Source: Alphaproteobacteria bacterium (GTDB taxonomy: Bacteria; Pseudomonadota; Alphaproteobacteria; UBA2966). From it: a DNA stretch of 64,000 nucleotides. Below are positions 1-8,853 of this stretch, in pieces. A program made the translations under genes and the position numbers. The notes beneath the pieces were generated by a model. That model searched no databases. It saw nothing but the letters and a program-made list of their open reading frames with translations, and had not been told where the DNA came from. Position 1 is the stretch's first letter. Each line of letters starts with the position of its first letter. The DNA is taken from NCBI GenBank assembly GCA_021296255.1, contig JAGWAU010000005.1, positions 34,192 through 98,191 on the forward strand. The letters run 5' to 3'.

Positions 1-567
1 GGAATCGTGTTCTTTCCACCTTCGCCGCGTTATGTGGCACCGGACAAAGCGGCCGAACTCGTTCGCGCGGTGCCTTCGACGGTTACCTCGGTCGGTCTAT
101 TCGTGGACGCTTCAGACGACGTCATCGCCGAAACGCTGGAGACCGTGAGTCTGGACATGCTTCAGTTGCACGGAAGCGAGTCGCCCGACCGCATTCACGA
201 GCTCGGCGGCAAATTCGGTCTCAAGACCATGAAGGCCATCAAGGTCGAATCCGCTGCTGACATCGGGGCGGTTTCTGAATATGCCGATTCAGCGGACTGG
301 CTGTTGTTTGATGCCAAGGCTCCCAAGAATATGGTGAGTGCGCTGCCCGGAGGGAATGCCTTGGCATTCGACTGGTACCTGCTGCAAGATCGGTCCTGGA
401 AACGGCCGTGGATGCTCTCCGGTGGGCTCAACGCGGACAACGTTTCCGAGGCGGTCTCCATCAGCGGCGCGACGGCGGTAGACGTCTCTTCGGGTGTGGA
501 AGACCGCCCGGGCAGCAAGAACCCTTCGCTGATCGGGCGATTCCTGGACACCATCAGATCACTCTAA
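1..567 (+). CDS. trpF: phosphoribosylanthranilate isomerase, 5' end cut by window edge
   Basis: This cytosolic TIM-barrel enzyme of tryptophan synthesis converts N-(5-phosphoribosyl)anthranilate to its carboxyphenylamino-deoxyribulose form. The reading frame is open from base 1, and the first visible residues (GIVFFPPSPRYV) match the internal 'FxxxSPR' strand-loop of TrpF. The catalytic Cys region lies before the window. Later strands are visible: 'LLFDAK' (substrate-proximal Asp), 'WMLSGGLNADNV' and the phosphate-binding 'AVDVSSGVEDRPG'. The gene ends in TAA and is followed after 12 bases by trpB, consistent with a trpFBA operon. About 188 residues are present. The identification is firm; only the start is missing. 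Confidence 0.95.
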   Translation, partial: GIVFFPPSPRYVAPDKAAELVRAVPSTVTSVGLFVDASDDVIAETLETVSLDMLQLHGSESPDRIHELGGKFGLKTMKAIKVESAADIGAVSEYADSADWLLFDAKAPKNMVSALPGGNALAFDWYLLQDRSWKRPWMLSGGLNADNVSEAVSISGATAVDVSSGVEDRPGSKNPSLIGRFLDTIRSL

Positions 568-579
568 CGGTACGCGTCG

Positions 580-1803
580 ATGACAAGTGTATCCGAGATA
601 CCGAACACCTACCGGGCGGGACCCGACGAAGAGGGACGCTTCGGGATCTACGGAGGTCGCTTCGTCGCCGAGACCCTGATGCCGCTGATTCTGGACTTGG
701 AAGCAGCCTACGACACCGCGAAGAACGATCCGGAATTCCAGGCCGAACTCGCCCATTTCAACAGGCATTACGCCGGTCGCCCCAGTCCCCTTTACTTCGC
801 GGAGCGCCTGACCAAGCACCTCGGCGGCGCACAGATTTATCTCAAGAGGGACGAACTCAATCACACGGGCTCTCACAAGATCAACAACTGCATCGGCCAG
901 ATCCTGCTCGCCCGGCGGATGGGTAAAACCCGCATCATCGCGGAAACCGGTGCCGGACAGCACGGCGTCGCCGCGGCGACCGTCGCCGCACGTTTCGGGT
1001 TTCCTTGCACGGTCTATATGGGCGTGGTCGACATCGAACGGCAGCAGCCCAACGTATTCCGGATGAAGCTGCTGGGTGCTGAAGTGGTTCCCGTCACGTC
1101 CGGTTCTCGGACGCTCAAGGACGCCATGAACGAAGCGCTCCGGGATTGGGTCACCAACGTCGAATCGACGTTCTACATCATCGGCACCGTCGCCGGTCCG
1201 CATCCTTACCCGGAGATGGTCCGCGATTTTCAATCCGTCATCGGCATTGAGGCCCGTGAACAGGTACAGGCAGCGGAGGATCGTCTTCCCGATACGCTGG
1301 TCGCCTGCGTCGGCGGCGGCTCCAATGCCATGGGGCTGTTTTATCCATTCCTGAATGACGACGGTGTCGAAATCTTCGGAGTCGAGGCGGCGGGCCGGGG
1401 AATCGACACGGGAGAACATGCCGCCAGCCTTACGGCTGGACGCCCCGGAGTGCTTCACGGCAACAGGACCTATCTCCTCCAGGATGAAGATGGGCAGATT
1501 GTCGAGGCCCATTCGATTTCCGCCGGCCTCGATTATCCAGGCATCGGGCCGGAGCACGCGTGGCTCAAAGATGCGGGCCGCGCGACGTATGTGCCGATCA
1601 CGGACGCCGAAGCTTTGGAAGCCTTCCAATTGTGCAGCAGGGTTGAAGGCATTATTCCGGCCTTGGAACCCGCGCACGCCCTTGCTCATGTCATGAAGAT
1701 CGCCCCCGAGCGCTCCTCGGACCACATCATTCTCATGAACATGTGCGGCCGGGGCGACAAGGACATCTTTACGGTCGCCGACGCATTGGGAGTGGGAATG
1801 TGA
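580..1803 (+). CDS. trpB: tryptophan synthase beta chain
   Basis: This PLP enzyme joins indole and serine to make tryptophan in the alpha2beta2 complex with TrpA. At 407 residues it has the usual length. The N-terminal '[15 protein letters not shown]' is the family start signature, 'HTGSHKINN' carries the PLP lysine (about residue 100), and 'GGGSNA' near residue 247 is the phosphate-binding glycine loop. 'CGRGDKD' near the C-terminus is also typical. The ATG start has only a weak purine stretch before it, so expression probably depends on coupling within the trp operon. The last codons overlap the trpA start by four bases. Confidence 0.98.
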   Translation: MTSVSEIPNTYRAGPDEEGRFGIYGGRFVAETLMPLILDLEAAYDTAKNDPEFQAELAHFNRHYAGRPSPLYFAERLTKHLGGAQIYLKRDELNHTGSHKINNCIGQILLARRMGKTRIIAETGAGQHGVAAATVAARFGFPCTVYMGVVDIERQQPNVFRMKLLGAEVVPVTSGSRTLKDAMNEALRDWVTNVESTFYIIGTVAGPHPYPEMVRDFQSVIGIEAREQVQAAEDRLPDTLVACVGGGSNAMGLFYPFLNDDGVEIFGVEAAGRGIDTGEHAASLTAGRPGVLHGNRTYLLQDEDGQIVEAHSISAGLDYPGIGPEHAWLKDAGRATYVPITDAEALEAFQLCSRVEGIIPALEPAHALAHVMKIAPERSSDHIILMNMCGRGDKDIFTVADALGVGM

Positions 1804-2660
1804 CGGCGAACGTCGGTGGCACAGCACGAATCGAGCGGCGCTTTGCCCAACTCGCGAAAGAGAACCGCGCGGGCCTCGTAACTTACGTCATGGCCGGAGA
1901 TCCGGATCTCGATACAGCGACCGCCATTCTTGAAGGACTCCCCAGCGCGGGAGCAGACATCATCGAGCTTGGGATTCCCTTCACCGACCCCATGGCCGAT
2001 GGTCTCGCCATTCAGGTCTCGGGACTGCGGGCACTCAAGGCCGGGGTAACCGTCCACCGTGTCCTTGATGCCGTCAGCCGGTTTCGCCGCAAGGACTCGA
2101 ACACGCCGCTGGTTCTGATGGGTTATTACAACCCCATCTATGCGTTCGGCCCGAGCAGGTTCCTGGAATCGGCGAAGGAAGCCGGCGTGGACGGGCTGAT
2201 CATTGTTGACTTGCCGCCGGAAGAAGACGCCGAGCTTTGTCTACCCGCACTCGAAGCAGGGCTGAGTTTCGTCCGGCTGGCTACTCCCACGACAGACGAT
2301 TCACGATTGCCCCGCGTCCTCCACAACACGTCGGGGTTCGTCTATTACGTCTCCGTCACAGGCATCACCGGAGCTGCCATTCCCGACCTGTCGCTGGTTA
2401 CCAGCGCCGTGGAACGCCTGAAGCGTCACACGTCACTTCCCGTGGCGGTGGGGTTCGGCATCAAAACGCCCGAGCAGGCCGCTGCGATTGCCCGGGGCGC
2501 CGATGGAGCGGTGGTAGGCTCTGCCCTGGTAACAACCATTTCCGAGAACCTGGATGCTGACGGCAGGGCAGGAAATGGCTTGGTTGACGCCCTCCTGACC
2601 CGTGTCCAAGACCTTGCCGATAGCGTGCACCACGCCCGTAAGGCGGGGCCGACATCGTGA
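1800..2660 (+). CDS. trpA: tryptophan synthase alpha chain
   Basis: This TIM-barrel partner of TrpB cleaves indole-3-glycerol phosphate to indole and glyceraldehyde 3-phosphate and passes indole through the complex. I place the start at a GTG (1800) that overlaps the trpB stop as GTGA. The longer open frame beginning at 1743 would lie inside trpB and adds no family sequence. From the GTG the protein has 286 residues. '[15 protein letters not shown]' contains the catalytic Glu and Asp, 'YYNPI' is the conserved barrel loop, and '[10 protein letters not shown]' with '[11 protein letters not shown]' forms the phosphate site. It ends in a second GTGA overlap with accD. Confidence 0.97.
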   Translation: MTANVGGTARIERRFAQLAKENRAGLVTYVMAGDPDLDTATAILEGLPSAGADIIELGIPFTDPMADGLAIQVSGLRALKAGVTVHRVLDAVSRFRRKDSNTPLVLMGYYNPIYAFGPSRFLESAKEAGVDGLIIVDLPPEEDAELCLPALEAGLSFVRLATPTTDDSRLPRVLHNTSGFVYYVSVTGITGAAIPDLSLVTSAVERLKRHTSLPVAVGFGIKTPEQAAAIARGADGAVVGSALVTTISENLDADGRAGNGLVDALLTRVQDLADSVHHARKAGPTS

Positions 2661-3649
2661 ACTGGCTCACAAACTTCGTCAGGCCGAAACTCCGTGCGCT
2701 CGTCAGCAAACGGGAGACGCCGGAAAATCTCTGGGAGAAATGTCCGAGCTGCGGCCAGATGGTCTTCCACCGGGACCTCCAGGCCAATCACCGCGTTTGC
2801 TCGCAATGCAACCACCACTTTCGCCTGTCACCCAACGAGCGTCTGACGCAGTTATTCGATGACGGCCGTTACGAACGCATCGAAGTGCCGGAGGTCGCCG
2901 CTGATCCCCTCAAATTCCGCGACTCGAAGCGATATACCGAAAGACTGAAGGAAAGCAGGGCGAAAACGGAGGAGCACGAGGCGATGGTCGTTGCGGTCGG
3001 CCACGTCGGCGGCTTGGAGACGGTCATGGCCGTCCAGAATTTCGGATTCATGGGTGGATCTATGGGTCTGGCCGTCGGTGAGGCGTTGATCAAAGCGGCC
3101 GAAGAAGCGATTTCCCGTGACACCCCGCTGGTAGTGATCACCGCCGCGGGCGGAGCGCGCATGCAGGAAGGGATTCTCTCTCTGATGCAGATGCCGAGAT
3201 CCGCGATCGCGGTGGACGACGTCCGGCAGGCCGGCCTGCCCTATATCTCGATTTTGACCGACCCGACGACGGGCGGTGTCACCGCGTCCTACGCGATGCT
3301 CGGAGACATCTCTATCGCGGAGCCGGGTGCTTTGATCGGCTTCGCGGGACCACGGGTGATCGAAAATACGATCCGCGAAAGCCTGCCCGAGGGATTCCAG
3401 AGGGCCGAGTATCTATTGGAACACGGAATGCTCGACCTCGTCGTCCACCGCCGAGATCTGCGCGCGACCCTGGCCCACCTTCTGGCGCTGCTGACCGGCG
3501 TCGAGGCAACCGGCGATATCCCCCCGCCGACAGACCTGTCGTTGCGGCCGGTCACGCAGTTGACCGAGTCCTTGACGGCCCAGCCGCCCGAGGCACACCT
3601 CAACGAGATCGTGGAGGCAGGGGATGGCAGCCGACCGTCGGAGCAGTAG
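2657..3649 (+). CDS. accD: acetyl-CoA carboxylase carboxyltransferase subunit beta
   Basis: AccD works with AccA to carboxylate acetyl-CoA to malonyl-CoA, the first committed step of fatty acid synthesis. The N-terminus carries the Cys4 zinc ribbon: 'CPSCGQ' near residue 30 and 'CSQCNHHF' near residue 50. The carboxyltransferase fold follows, with 'GGARMQEG' and '[11 protein letters not shown]' as its conserved oxyanion loops. At 330 residues it is slightly longer than many homologues because of a Pro-rich tail after about residue 285. The GTG start overlaps the trpA stop (GTGA). It ends in TAG. The trpFBA-accD-folC order is common in Alphaproteobacteria. Confidence 0.97.
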   Translation: MNWLTNFVRPKLRALVSKRETPENLWEKCPSCGQMVFHRDLQANHRVCSQCNHHFRLSPNERLTQLFDDGRYERIEVPEVAADPLKFRDSKRYTERLKESRAKTEEHEAMVVAVGHVGGLETVMAVQNFGFMGGSMGLAVGEALIKAAEEAISRDTPLVVITAAGGARMQEGILSLMQMPRSAIAVDDVRQAGLPYISILTDPTTGGVTASYAMLGDISIAEPGALIGFAGPRVIENTIRESLPEGFQRAEYLLEHGMLDLVVHRRDLRATLAHLLALLTGVEATGDIPPPTDLSLRPVTQLTESLTAQPPEAHLNEIVEAGDGSRPSEQ

Positions 3650-4964
3650 TGTCGTTCTCGACCGGCTGGAAGAACTTCATCCCAAAAGAATCGACCTTTC
3701 GCTTGGACGGATGGAGCGTCTGCTCGCGGCCCTCGACCACCCCGAAACCCGACTTCCATCGGTCGTTCATGTCGCCGGCACCAACGGAAAGGGATCCGTC
3801 ATTGCCATTCTGCGGGCTGTGCTGTGTGCCGCCGGCTACAGGGTCCACACCTATATCTCTCCGCATCTCGTCAACTTTCACGAACGCATAGGCTTGGCGC
3901 GAGAGTCCGGCGGCACTCTCCCCGTTGACGAATCTGAACTGAACGAAATTCTGACCGCGTGCGAAACCGCCAACGGTTCCGCCCCCGTGACGTTCTTCGA
4001 AATCACGACCGCAGCGGCTTTTCTCGCCTTCTCGCGGCATCCGGCGGACATTCTGCTGCTCGAGGTAGGGCTCGGCGGTCGTCTCGACGCCACCAATGTC
4101 GTTGAGGCTCCCGTCGCCTCGGTCATTACGCCTGTCTCGATCGATCACACGCAATTCCTGGGAACCGATCTCGCCGGGATCGCAACGGAAAAGGCGGGAA
4201 TTCTGAAAAAGGGCGTCTCTGCTGTCATCGGTCCCCAAGACGAAGCGGCCCTAAGACCGATCACCGCACGAGCCGCCGAGGTTGGGGCGCCGCTTCTGAG
4301 GTGTGGTTTGGAATGGGATTTTCAGGTGGATGAGAGAGATCGCTCGATTTCGTTGCGGCTGGGGTCTCGCCACGTGTTCCTGCCGGAGCCTTCTCTCCCA
4401 GGGTCACATCAATTCGCCAATGCCGCGACAGCGGCGGTGACGTTGTTGTCCTTGCCGGGCTTCGAGATCGGCGATGACTGTATCCGTCGTGGACTTCGAG
4501 CGGCACATTGGCCCGGTCGCCTGCAGCGCATCCGACGGGGGCCTCTGCGAGACCTCATGCCGGGCACCACCGATCTGTGGCTCGATGGCGGACACAACGC
4601 ATCGGCGGGTCGTGCCCTTGCACACACGTTCGCGGCCTGGAGAGACGAGGAGCACACCGTCCGCCCCCTCTATCTGGTTTCCGGAATGCTCAACACCAAG
4701 GACGTGTCGGCATTCTTCGAGCCGTTCGCTGAAGATCGGTTGGTCGAGAGCGTCTATGGGGTGCCGATACCCGGCGAGCAGGCAAGCCTTTCGGGAGAGG
4801 ACGTGGCCAAGGCCGCCCGGAAGACGGGGCTCCACTCCCTCGTCACAGACTCTGTGGAACACGCGGTCAAGTTGATCGCCGAGAAGGGCAAGCAAGCGCC
4901 TTCGCGAGTATTGATCTGCGGATCCCTATATCTGGCCGGCAGGATTCTGGCACAGCACAGCTAG
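3624..4964 (+). CDS. folC: bifunctional folylpolyglutamate synthase / dihydrofolate synthase
   Basis: This enzyme adds glutamate to dihydropteroate and to folates, giving dihydrofolate and polyglutamylated folate. It belongs to the Mur ligase superfamily. '[13 protein letters not shown]' near residue 49 is the ATP P-loop, '[16 protein letters not shown]' near residue 148 is the Mur-ligase central motif, and '[20 protein letters not shown]' holds the conserved lysine. '[14 protein letters not shown]' starts the C-terminal domain. Length is 446 residues, typical of the family. The ATG lies 26 bases inside the end of accD in another frame, so the two are translationally linked. It ends in TAG and converges on trxA. 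Confidence 0.96.
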   Translation: MAADRRSSSVVLDRLEELHPKRIDLSLGRMERLLAALDHPETRLPSVVHVAGTNGKGSVIAILRAVLCAAGYRVHTYISPHLVNFHERIGLARESGGTLPVDESELNEILTACETANGSAPVTFFEITTAAAFLAFSRHPADILLLEVGLGGRLDATNVVEAPVASVITPVSIDHTQFLGTDLAGIATEKAGILKKGVSAVIGPQDEAALRPITARAAEVGAPLLRCGLEWDFQVDERDRSISLRLGSRHVFLPEPSLPGSHQFANAATAAVTLLSLPGFEIGDDCIRRGLRAAHWPGRLQRIRRGPLRDLMPGTTDLWLDGGHNASAGRALAHTFAAWRDEEHTVRPLYLVSGMLNTKDVSAFFEPFAEDRLVESVYGVPIPGEQASLSGEDVAKAARKTGLHSLVTDSVEHAVKLIAEKGKQAPSRVLICGSLYLAGRILAQHS

Positions 4965-5033
4965 AGCGGTGCGGGTTTCAACCTGAACCGCCATGGAAAC
5001 ACCTTCTTGAGGTTCTGAACCCATCCGCGACGC

Positions 5034-5354
5034 CTAAAGCTCTTCTTCCAGCCACTCCACGAGCTTGCCCTTCGGCAACGCGCCAACTTTGGTCGAAGCG
5101 ACCTCGCCGCTTTTGAACAACATAAGAGTGGGAATGCCGCGAACACCGAACTTAGTCGGTGTCATCGGGTTTTCGTCGATATTGAGTTTCGCCACCGTGA
5201 CCCGATCACCCATCTCATTCGCGATCTCCTCCAGAGCCGACGCAATTTGACGGCAAGGGCCGCACCACTCCGCCCAATAGTCCACCAGCACGGGTTGTTC
5301 GGCCCCGATTACGTCGGTCTCGAAGGAGTCGTCGGTGATATGGCTGACGGTCAT
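5034..5354 (-). CDS. trxA: thioredoxin
   Basis: This small cytosolic dithiol-disulfide reductant (106 residues) carries the classic active site 'WCGPC' and the cis-Pro loop '[12 protein letters not shown]'. The open frame extends 32 codons upstream, but the family start is clearly the ATG at 5354 ('[15 protein letters not shown]'), which has a GGAGAG ribosome-binding site just before it. It ends in TAG, which matters for judging the internal TAG codons elsewhere in this window. It sits downstream of addA on the same strand but appears to have its own promoter overlapping the addA stop codon. Confidence 0.97.
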   Translation of the reverse strand: MTVSHITDDSFETDVIGAEQPVLVDYWAEWCGPCRQIASALEEIANEMGDRVTVAKLNIDENPMTPTKFGVRGIPTLMLFKSGEVASTKVGALPKGKLVEWLEEEL

Positions 5355-5412
5355 TGTGCTCTCCGGCATTGGGGGGTGGGCATCGGGCGTGGTGCGCCGC
5401 AATTCGCGATCA

Positions 5413-5443
5413 ATTATGTACGGTCGCCGGTTCCGAGCGTCAA
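5413..5443 (-). promoter_or_regulatory. putative sigma-70 promoter of trxA
   Basis: Read on the minus strand, TTGACG (5438-5443, five of six consensus bases) is followed after 17 bases by TACATA, or after 19 bases by CATAAT (5413-5418, five of six). The -35 element covers the addA stop codon. The leader to the trxA ATG is about 55 bases. The match is visible in the sequence; that it is used is inference. Confidence 0.5.
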
Positions 5444-8400
5444 GGCGCACGGATCGCCAACGCCTCGGAACTGATTTCCATCAGTGTCGGACCGTCCGTC
5501 CAAAGCAATGCGCAACGTATTGTCTTCGTGGGGTAAATCCTCTCCAGGATTCTGCGATAGGCCGCCAGTTGGTGGAGATAGGCCGGGGCCACTTCATCCG
5601 CCGATCGAGGGGCGGGACGGTCGGATTTGTAGTCCACGATGAGAACCGAGTCCTCGGCCACCACCAGACGGTCGATTTGACCCGATACGACATGCTCTCC
5701 GTCGATACCCGCGATTGCCACCTCGGCCCTGCTGCCGGGACCGAAGAGCGCCGCAAGGGACGGGTCTTCCAGTACATCCAATGTCACGTCGACGATTTCC
5801 CCTCGTGCATCCGGTTCCAGCTCATGGAGTGGATTGGACAGGAGCTCCAGAGCTGCGGACGATCGCTGCGCCGCCGGAATTTCCGGGAGAAGCTCCAACA
5901 GCCGATGGATGAGACGCCCTCTGCGAAACCGCACTCCGGAGTCGGGACCGATAGGTGAGTGGACCGCCGGTTCCGCCTCCTCCGGCCGCGAGGGTACTAG
6001 CGGGGTGGGCGGGGACGGTTCCGGCGGCGGCGGCGTACGTGCCCAAGAGGGCAGAGGCATGTCGTCGCGGGACCGTATTGCCCGTGCGCCCACCCGATCC
6101 GGCGGGCGGGACTGTTCGGTGCGCAACATCAGGATGTCCTGGCCGTTCAGGCCCGCAACGGGCGTGCCGATGTTCTGCATTGCACGTGCAACCATGTCGT
6201 ACCAACACCCGGACGGGCGGCCCTGAACCCCTTCGAACCCGCCGATGTACAGTCGGTCTTCCGCCCGGGTGAGGGCGACATAGAGCAATCGACGGGACTC
6301 CTGCTCCAGGCGATGCCGTGCGGCCTCTCGGGCTTTTTGTGCGGTTTCGCCTTCGCGGTCACGGCGAGCGGGCCAGAGAGGAAGAGTCGGACGACCCGTG
6401 CCGTCACGAATCCACTGGACTCCGTTGGACTCACGCGAGACCCGACAAGTGTCGGGAAGAAATACGACGGGAGATTGAAGCCCTTTGGCGCCGTGAACCG
6501 TCAATACCCTTATTTCATCACGGCCAAGCTCCAGATCACGCTTGACCTCGGTCTCGCCGGTTGTCACCCATTGCAGGAACCCTTGGAGTGAGGGTGCATG
6601 CAATCGCTCGAACAGCAGGCAGAGGGCGAGAAATTCGTCTATGGGGTCGTTGGCCTGCGGACCAAGCCGCGATACGAGTTTTTGCCGGCCTTCGCCCGGA
6701 CCCAGAACGCGGGCGAAAAACTCATAGGGCGGCATGTGGTCCGCCGCCGCCAGAACTTCTTCAAGCGTTTGGACGGCCGCATCGTATGTGAACGACCGGT
6801 CCCGACGGTCTCGAAGAGCCGCCCACAAACTCTTGCGGCCACGGTCCCACGCGACATCGAATAGCGAATCATCATCAAACCCGAAGAGGGGGCTCTTCAA
6901 GGTTTCGGCGAGGGAGAGATCATCATCCGGCAGGATGGAAAACCGCCCCAACGAGATGAGATCCATCACCGGGAGCTGCTCGGTGAGGATCATTCGGTCG
7001 GTTCCCGCGACGGGGATATCAATCCGTTTGAGGGCATGGACCATCTCCTCCACAAATCCGGCTCTACGCTGCACGAGGATCATGATGTCGCCCGGACGGA
7101 CCGGGCGGTCCCGACTCTCCAAACGTTCGTCGCGACGCAACCAGTCGCTGACTTTGGCGGCAATAGTCCGAGCCACACAGACACTCGGCGTGAGATTGTG
7201 GATCTGCCTGACCGGAGGGTCCCAAACCTCCGGTTCCGGGACGTCGTGAGGCCGCTCGGCCGGCCAAAGCTCGACCAGCCCCGCCTGGCCCACGCGATGG
7301 GGAATATGGTCGATCTCGGTATCGTCGAAGACCAACCCGACGCGCGCCTCCGGCGGCCCGAATACCTCGTCCACCAAAGACAGGATTGGAGGTGCAGAGC
7401 GGTACGAATGGACCAGATCCAGTGGCCGCCACGGGTCGCCGGTTCCGGTGACCCGGGTGCCGAAATGATCACGCCACTGGGAGAAGAGATGCGGATCCGC
7501 CCGCTGAAAGCTGTAAATCGACTGCTTGGCATCGCCCACCGCGAATATCGTCCGGCTAGCGTCTCGGGCTCCCATTCCGGCAAAAAATTCTTCCGTCAGA
7601 GATGCGATGACCTGCCATTGCTCGTCGTTCGTGTCCTGGGCTTCGTCGATCAGGACATGATCGAGTCCACCGTCCAGCTTGTAATGAACCCAGGACGCGA
7701 CGTCCGGGCGTATCAACAACTGTCTTGCGCGCGTGATGAGATCTTCATAGTCAAGCAGAGCCTGTCGTTGCTTGACCTCCTCGTAAGTGCGCAGGATGGC
7801 GTATCCAAGATGCAGCACGGCCAATGTATCGGCGGCGGTTTGAGCGTCCCGGATTCGAACAATCGCCGCCTCCAGGCGATCCGCTTCCCCGTCCAACAAA
7901 GAGGCGGCGTCGTTGGGTGCCATTTTCAAGGCCTCCTTGTGGATGAGATCCACTCGCCGAGTGCCCTGCTTGGTGAAGAATGCCGAAACGTACGCGGGAA
8001 ACAGCTCCACCCGTCTTTCCGGGTTCTCGAGCCACTCGCTGATCAGAGCACCATGCCGGCGGTCGGTCTTCCCACCCACCAACATGGCGTCGGCCACCGT
8101 GCGCAACCTCTCGGCCAAGGGGCTCGCAAGATCGCTCGCCGCGGCGATGATGGTCGCCTCGTCTTCATCAGCATCCAACCCAAGCGCTTCGCGAATGGCC
8201 GTGGAAACCGCAGGAAAAGAGGTATCGAACCGACTGAAGAGTTCCTCCAGTTGCGAGCGTTCGGCGGTCAATTCCCGCGCCACATCATCGAACCGATCCT
8301 CTGATACCTGGGCCGTCAGATGGTGGAGAGAGCTGGCAAGTGCCGCGTCGGCTCTCGCCTGAGTGAGAACGTGATCCCGCGCCTCGTTGAGGAGTTCCGC

Positions 8401-8853
8401 GGATGTTCGCTCATCGATCACCGAAAAATGGGGCGGAATTCCGGACTCCAGTGGAAATCTCGCCAGCAACGACTCACAGAATGCGTGGATCGTTTGAATC
8501 TTGAGGCCGCCCGGCACATCCAGCACGCGCGCGAACAACTGTCGGGCTCGTTCCAATTCATCGCTTGTCGGTACCCGTCCCATCAATCCTTCGAGCGCAC
8601 CATGGAGCTCCGTATCCTCACAAATCGCCCAGCGCGAAAGATCACCGTGAAGCCGGTTCGCCATTTCGGCCGCCGCGGCACGCGTAAACGTCAAACAGAG
8701 AATCCGACCCGGAGGCGTATCGTCCAAGAGGAGACGCAACACACGATCGGTGAGTACGCGCGTCTTGCCCGTTCCCGCGGATGCCGCCACCCACACGGAC
8801 GATTTGGGATCGGATGCCGCGATTTGCCGATCCGTGGCGCTATGGATACTCAC
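5440..8853 (-). CDS. addA: double-strand break repair helicase-nuclease AddA
   Basis: AddA is the UvrD/Rep-type helicase and nuclease subunit of AddAB, the RecBCD equivalent that resects DNA ends and loads RecA. It has 1137 residues. Walker A is '[17 protein letters not shown]' near residue 24, and helicase motif II is 'DYEDLI' / '[13 protein letters not shown]' near residue 405. '[16 protein letters not shown]' is motif III, and '[19 protein letters not shown]' and '[15 protein letters not shown]' are motifs V and VI. The C-terminal RecB-type nuclease keeps 'GQIDRLV' and 'VDYKSDR'. The start is a GTG overlapping the addB stop as GTGA, so the two subunits are coupled. Confidence 0.96.
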   Translation of the reverse strand: MSIHSATDRQIAASDPKSSVWVAASAGTGKTRVLTDRVLRLLLDDTPPGRILCLTFTRAAAAEMANRLHGDLSRWAICEDTELHGALEGLMGRVPTSDELERARQLFARVLDVPGGLKIQTIHAFCESLLARFPLESGIPPHFSVIDERTSAELLNEARDHVLTQARADAALASSLHHLTAQVSEDRFDDVARELTAERSQLEELFSRFDTSFPAVSTAIREALGLDADEDEATIIAAASDLASPLAERLRTVADAMLVGGKTDRRHGALISEWLENPERRVELFPAYVSAFFTKQGTRRVDLIHKEALKMAPNDAASLLDGEADRLEAAIVRIRDAQTAADTLAVLHLGYAILRTYEEVKQRQALLDYEDLITRARQLLIRPDVASWVHYKLDGGLDHVLIDEAQDTNDEQWQVIASLTEEFFAGMGARDASRTIFAVGDAKQSIYSFQRADPHLFSQWRDHFGTRVTGTGDPWRPLDLVHSYRSAPPILSLVDEVFGPPEARVGLVFDDTEIDHIPHRVGQAGLVELWPAERPHDVPEPEVWDPPVRQIHNLTPSVCVARTIAAKVSDWLRRDERLESRDRPVRPGDIMILVQRRAGFVEEMVHALKRIDIPVAGTDRMILTEQLPVMDLISLGRFSILPDDDLSLAETLKSPLFGFDDDSLFDVAWDRGRKSLWAALRDRRDRSFTYDAAVQTLEEVLAAADHMPPYEFFARVLGPGEGRQKLVSRLGPQANDPIDEFLALCLLFERLHAPSLQGFLQWVTTGETEVKRDLELGRDEIRVLTVHGAKGLQSPVVFLPDTCRVSRESNGVQWIRDGTGRPTLPLWPARRDREGETAQKAREAARHRLEQESRRLLYVALTRAEDRLYIGGFEGVQGRPSGCWYDMVARAMQNIGTPVAGLNGQDILMLRTEQSRPPDRVGARAIRSRDDMPLPSWARTPPPPEPSPPTPLVPSRPEEAEPAVHSPIGPDSGVRFRRGRLIHRLLELLPEIPAAQRSSAALELLSNPLHELEPDARGEIVDVTLDVLEDPSLAALFGPGSRAEVAIAGIDGEHVVSGQIDRLVVAEDSVLIVDYKSDRPAPRSADEVAPAYLHQLAAYRRILERIYPTKTIRCALLWTDGPTLMEISSEALAIRAP

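Noticed and set aside
559-1827. 422-codon open frame on the minus strand opposite trpB
   Set aside because: It lies entirely antisense to a firmly identified trpB, has no family features, and GC-rich codon use often keeps the antisense frame open.
4965-5033. Bidirectional terminator between folC and trxA
   Set aside because: Short imperfect inverted repeats (GCGG-GTT/AACCGC and GGTTC/GAACC) exist but lack a T-run on either strand.
7036-8304. 422-codon plus-strand frame opposite addA
   Set aside because: Antisense to clear helicase motifs; its translation is low-complexity and shows no domain.
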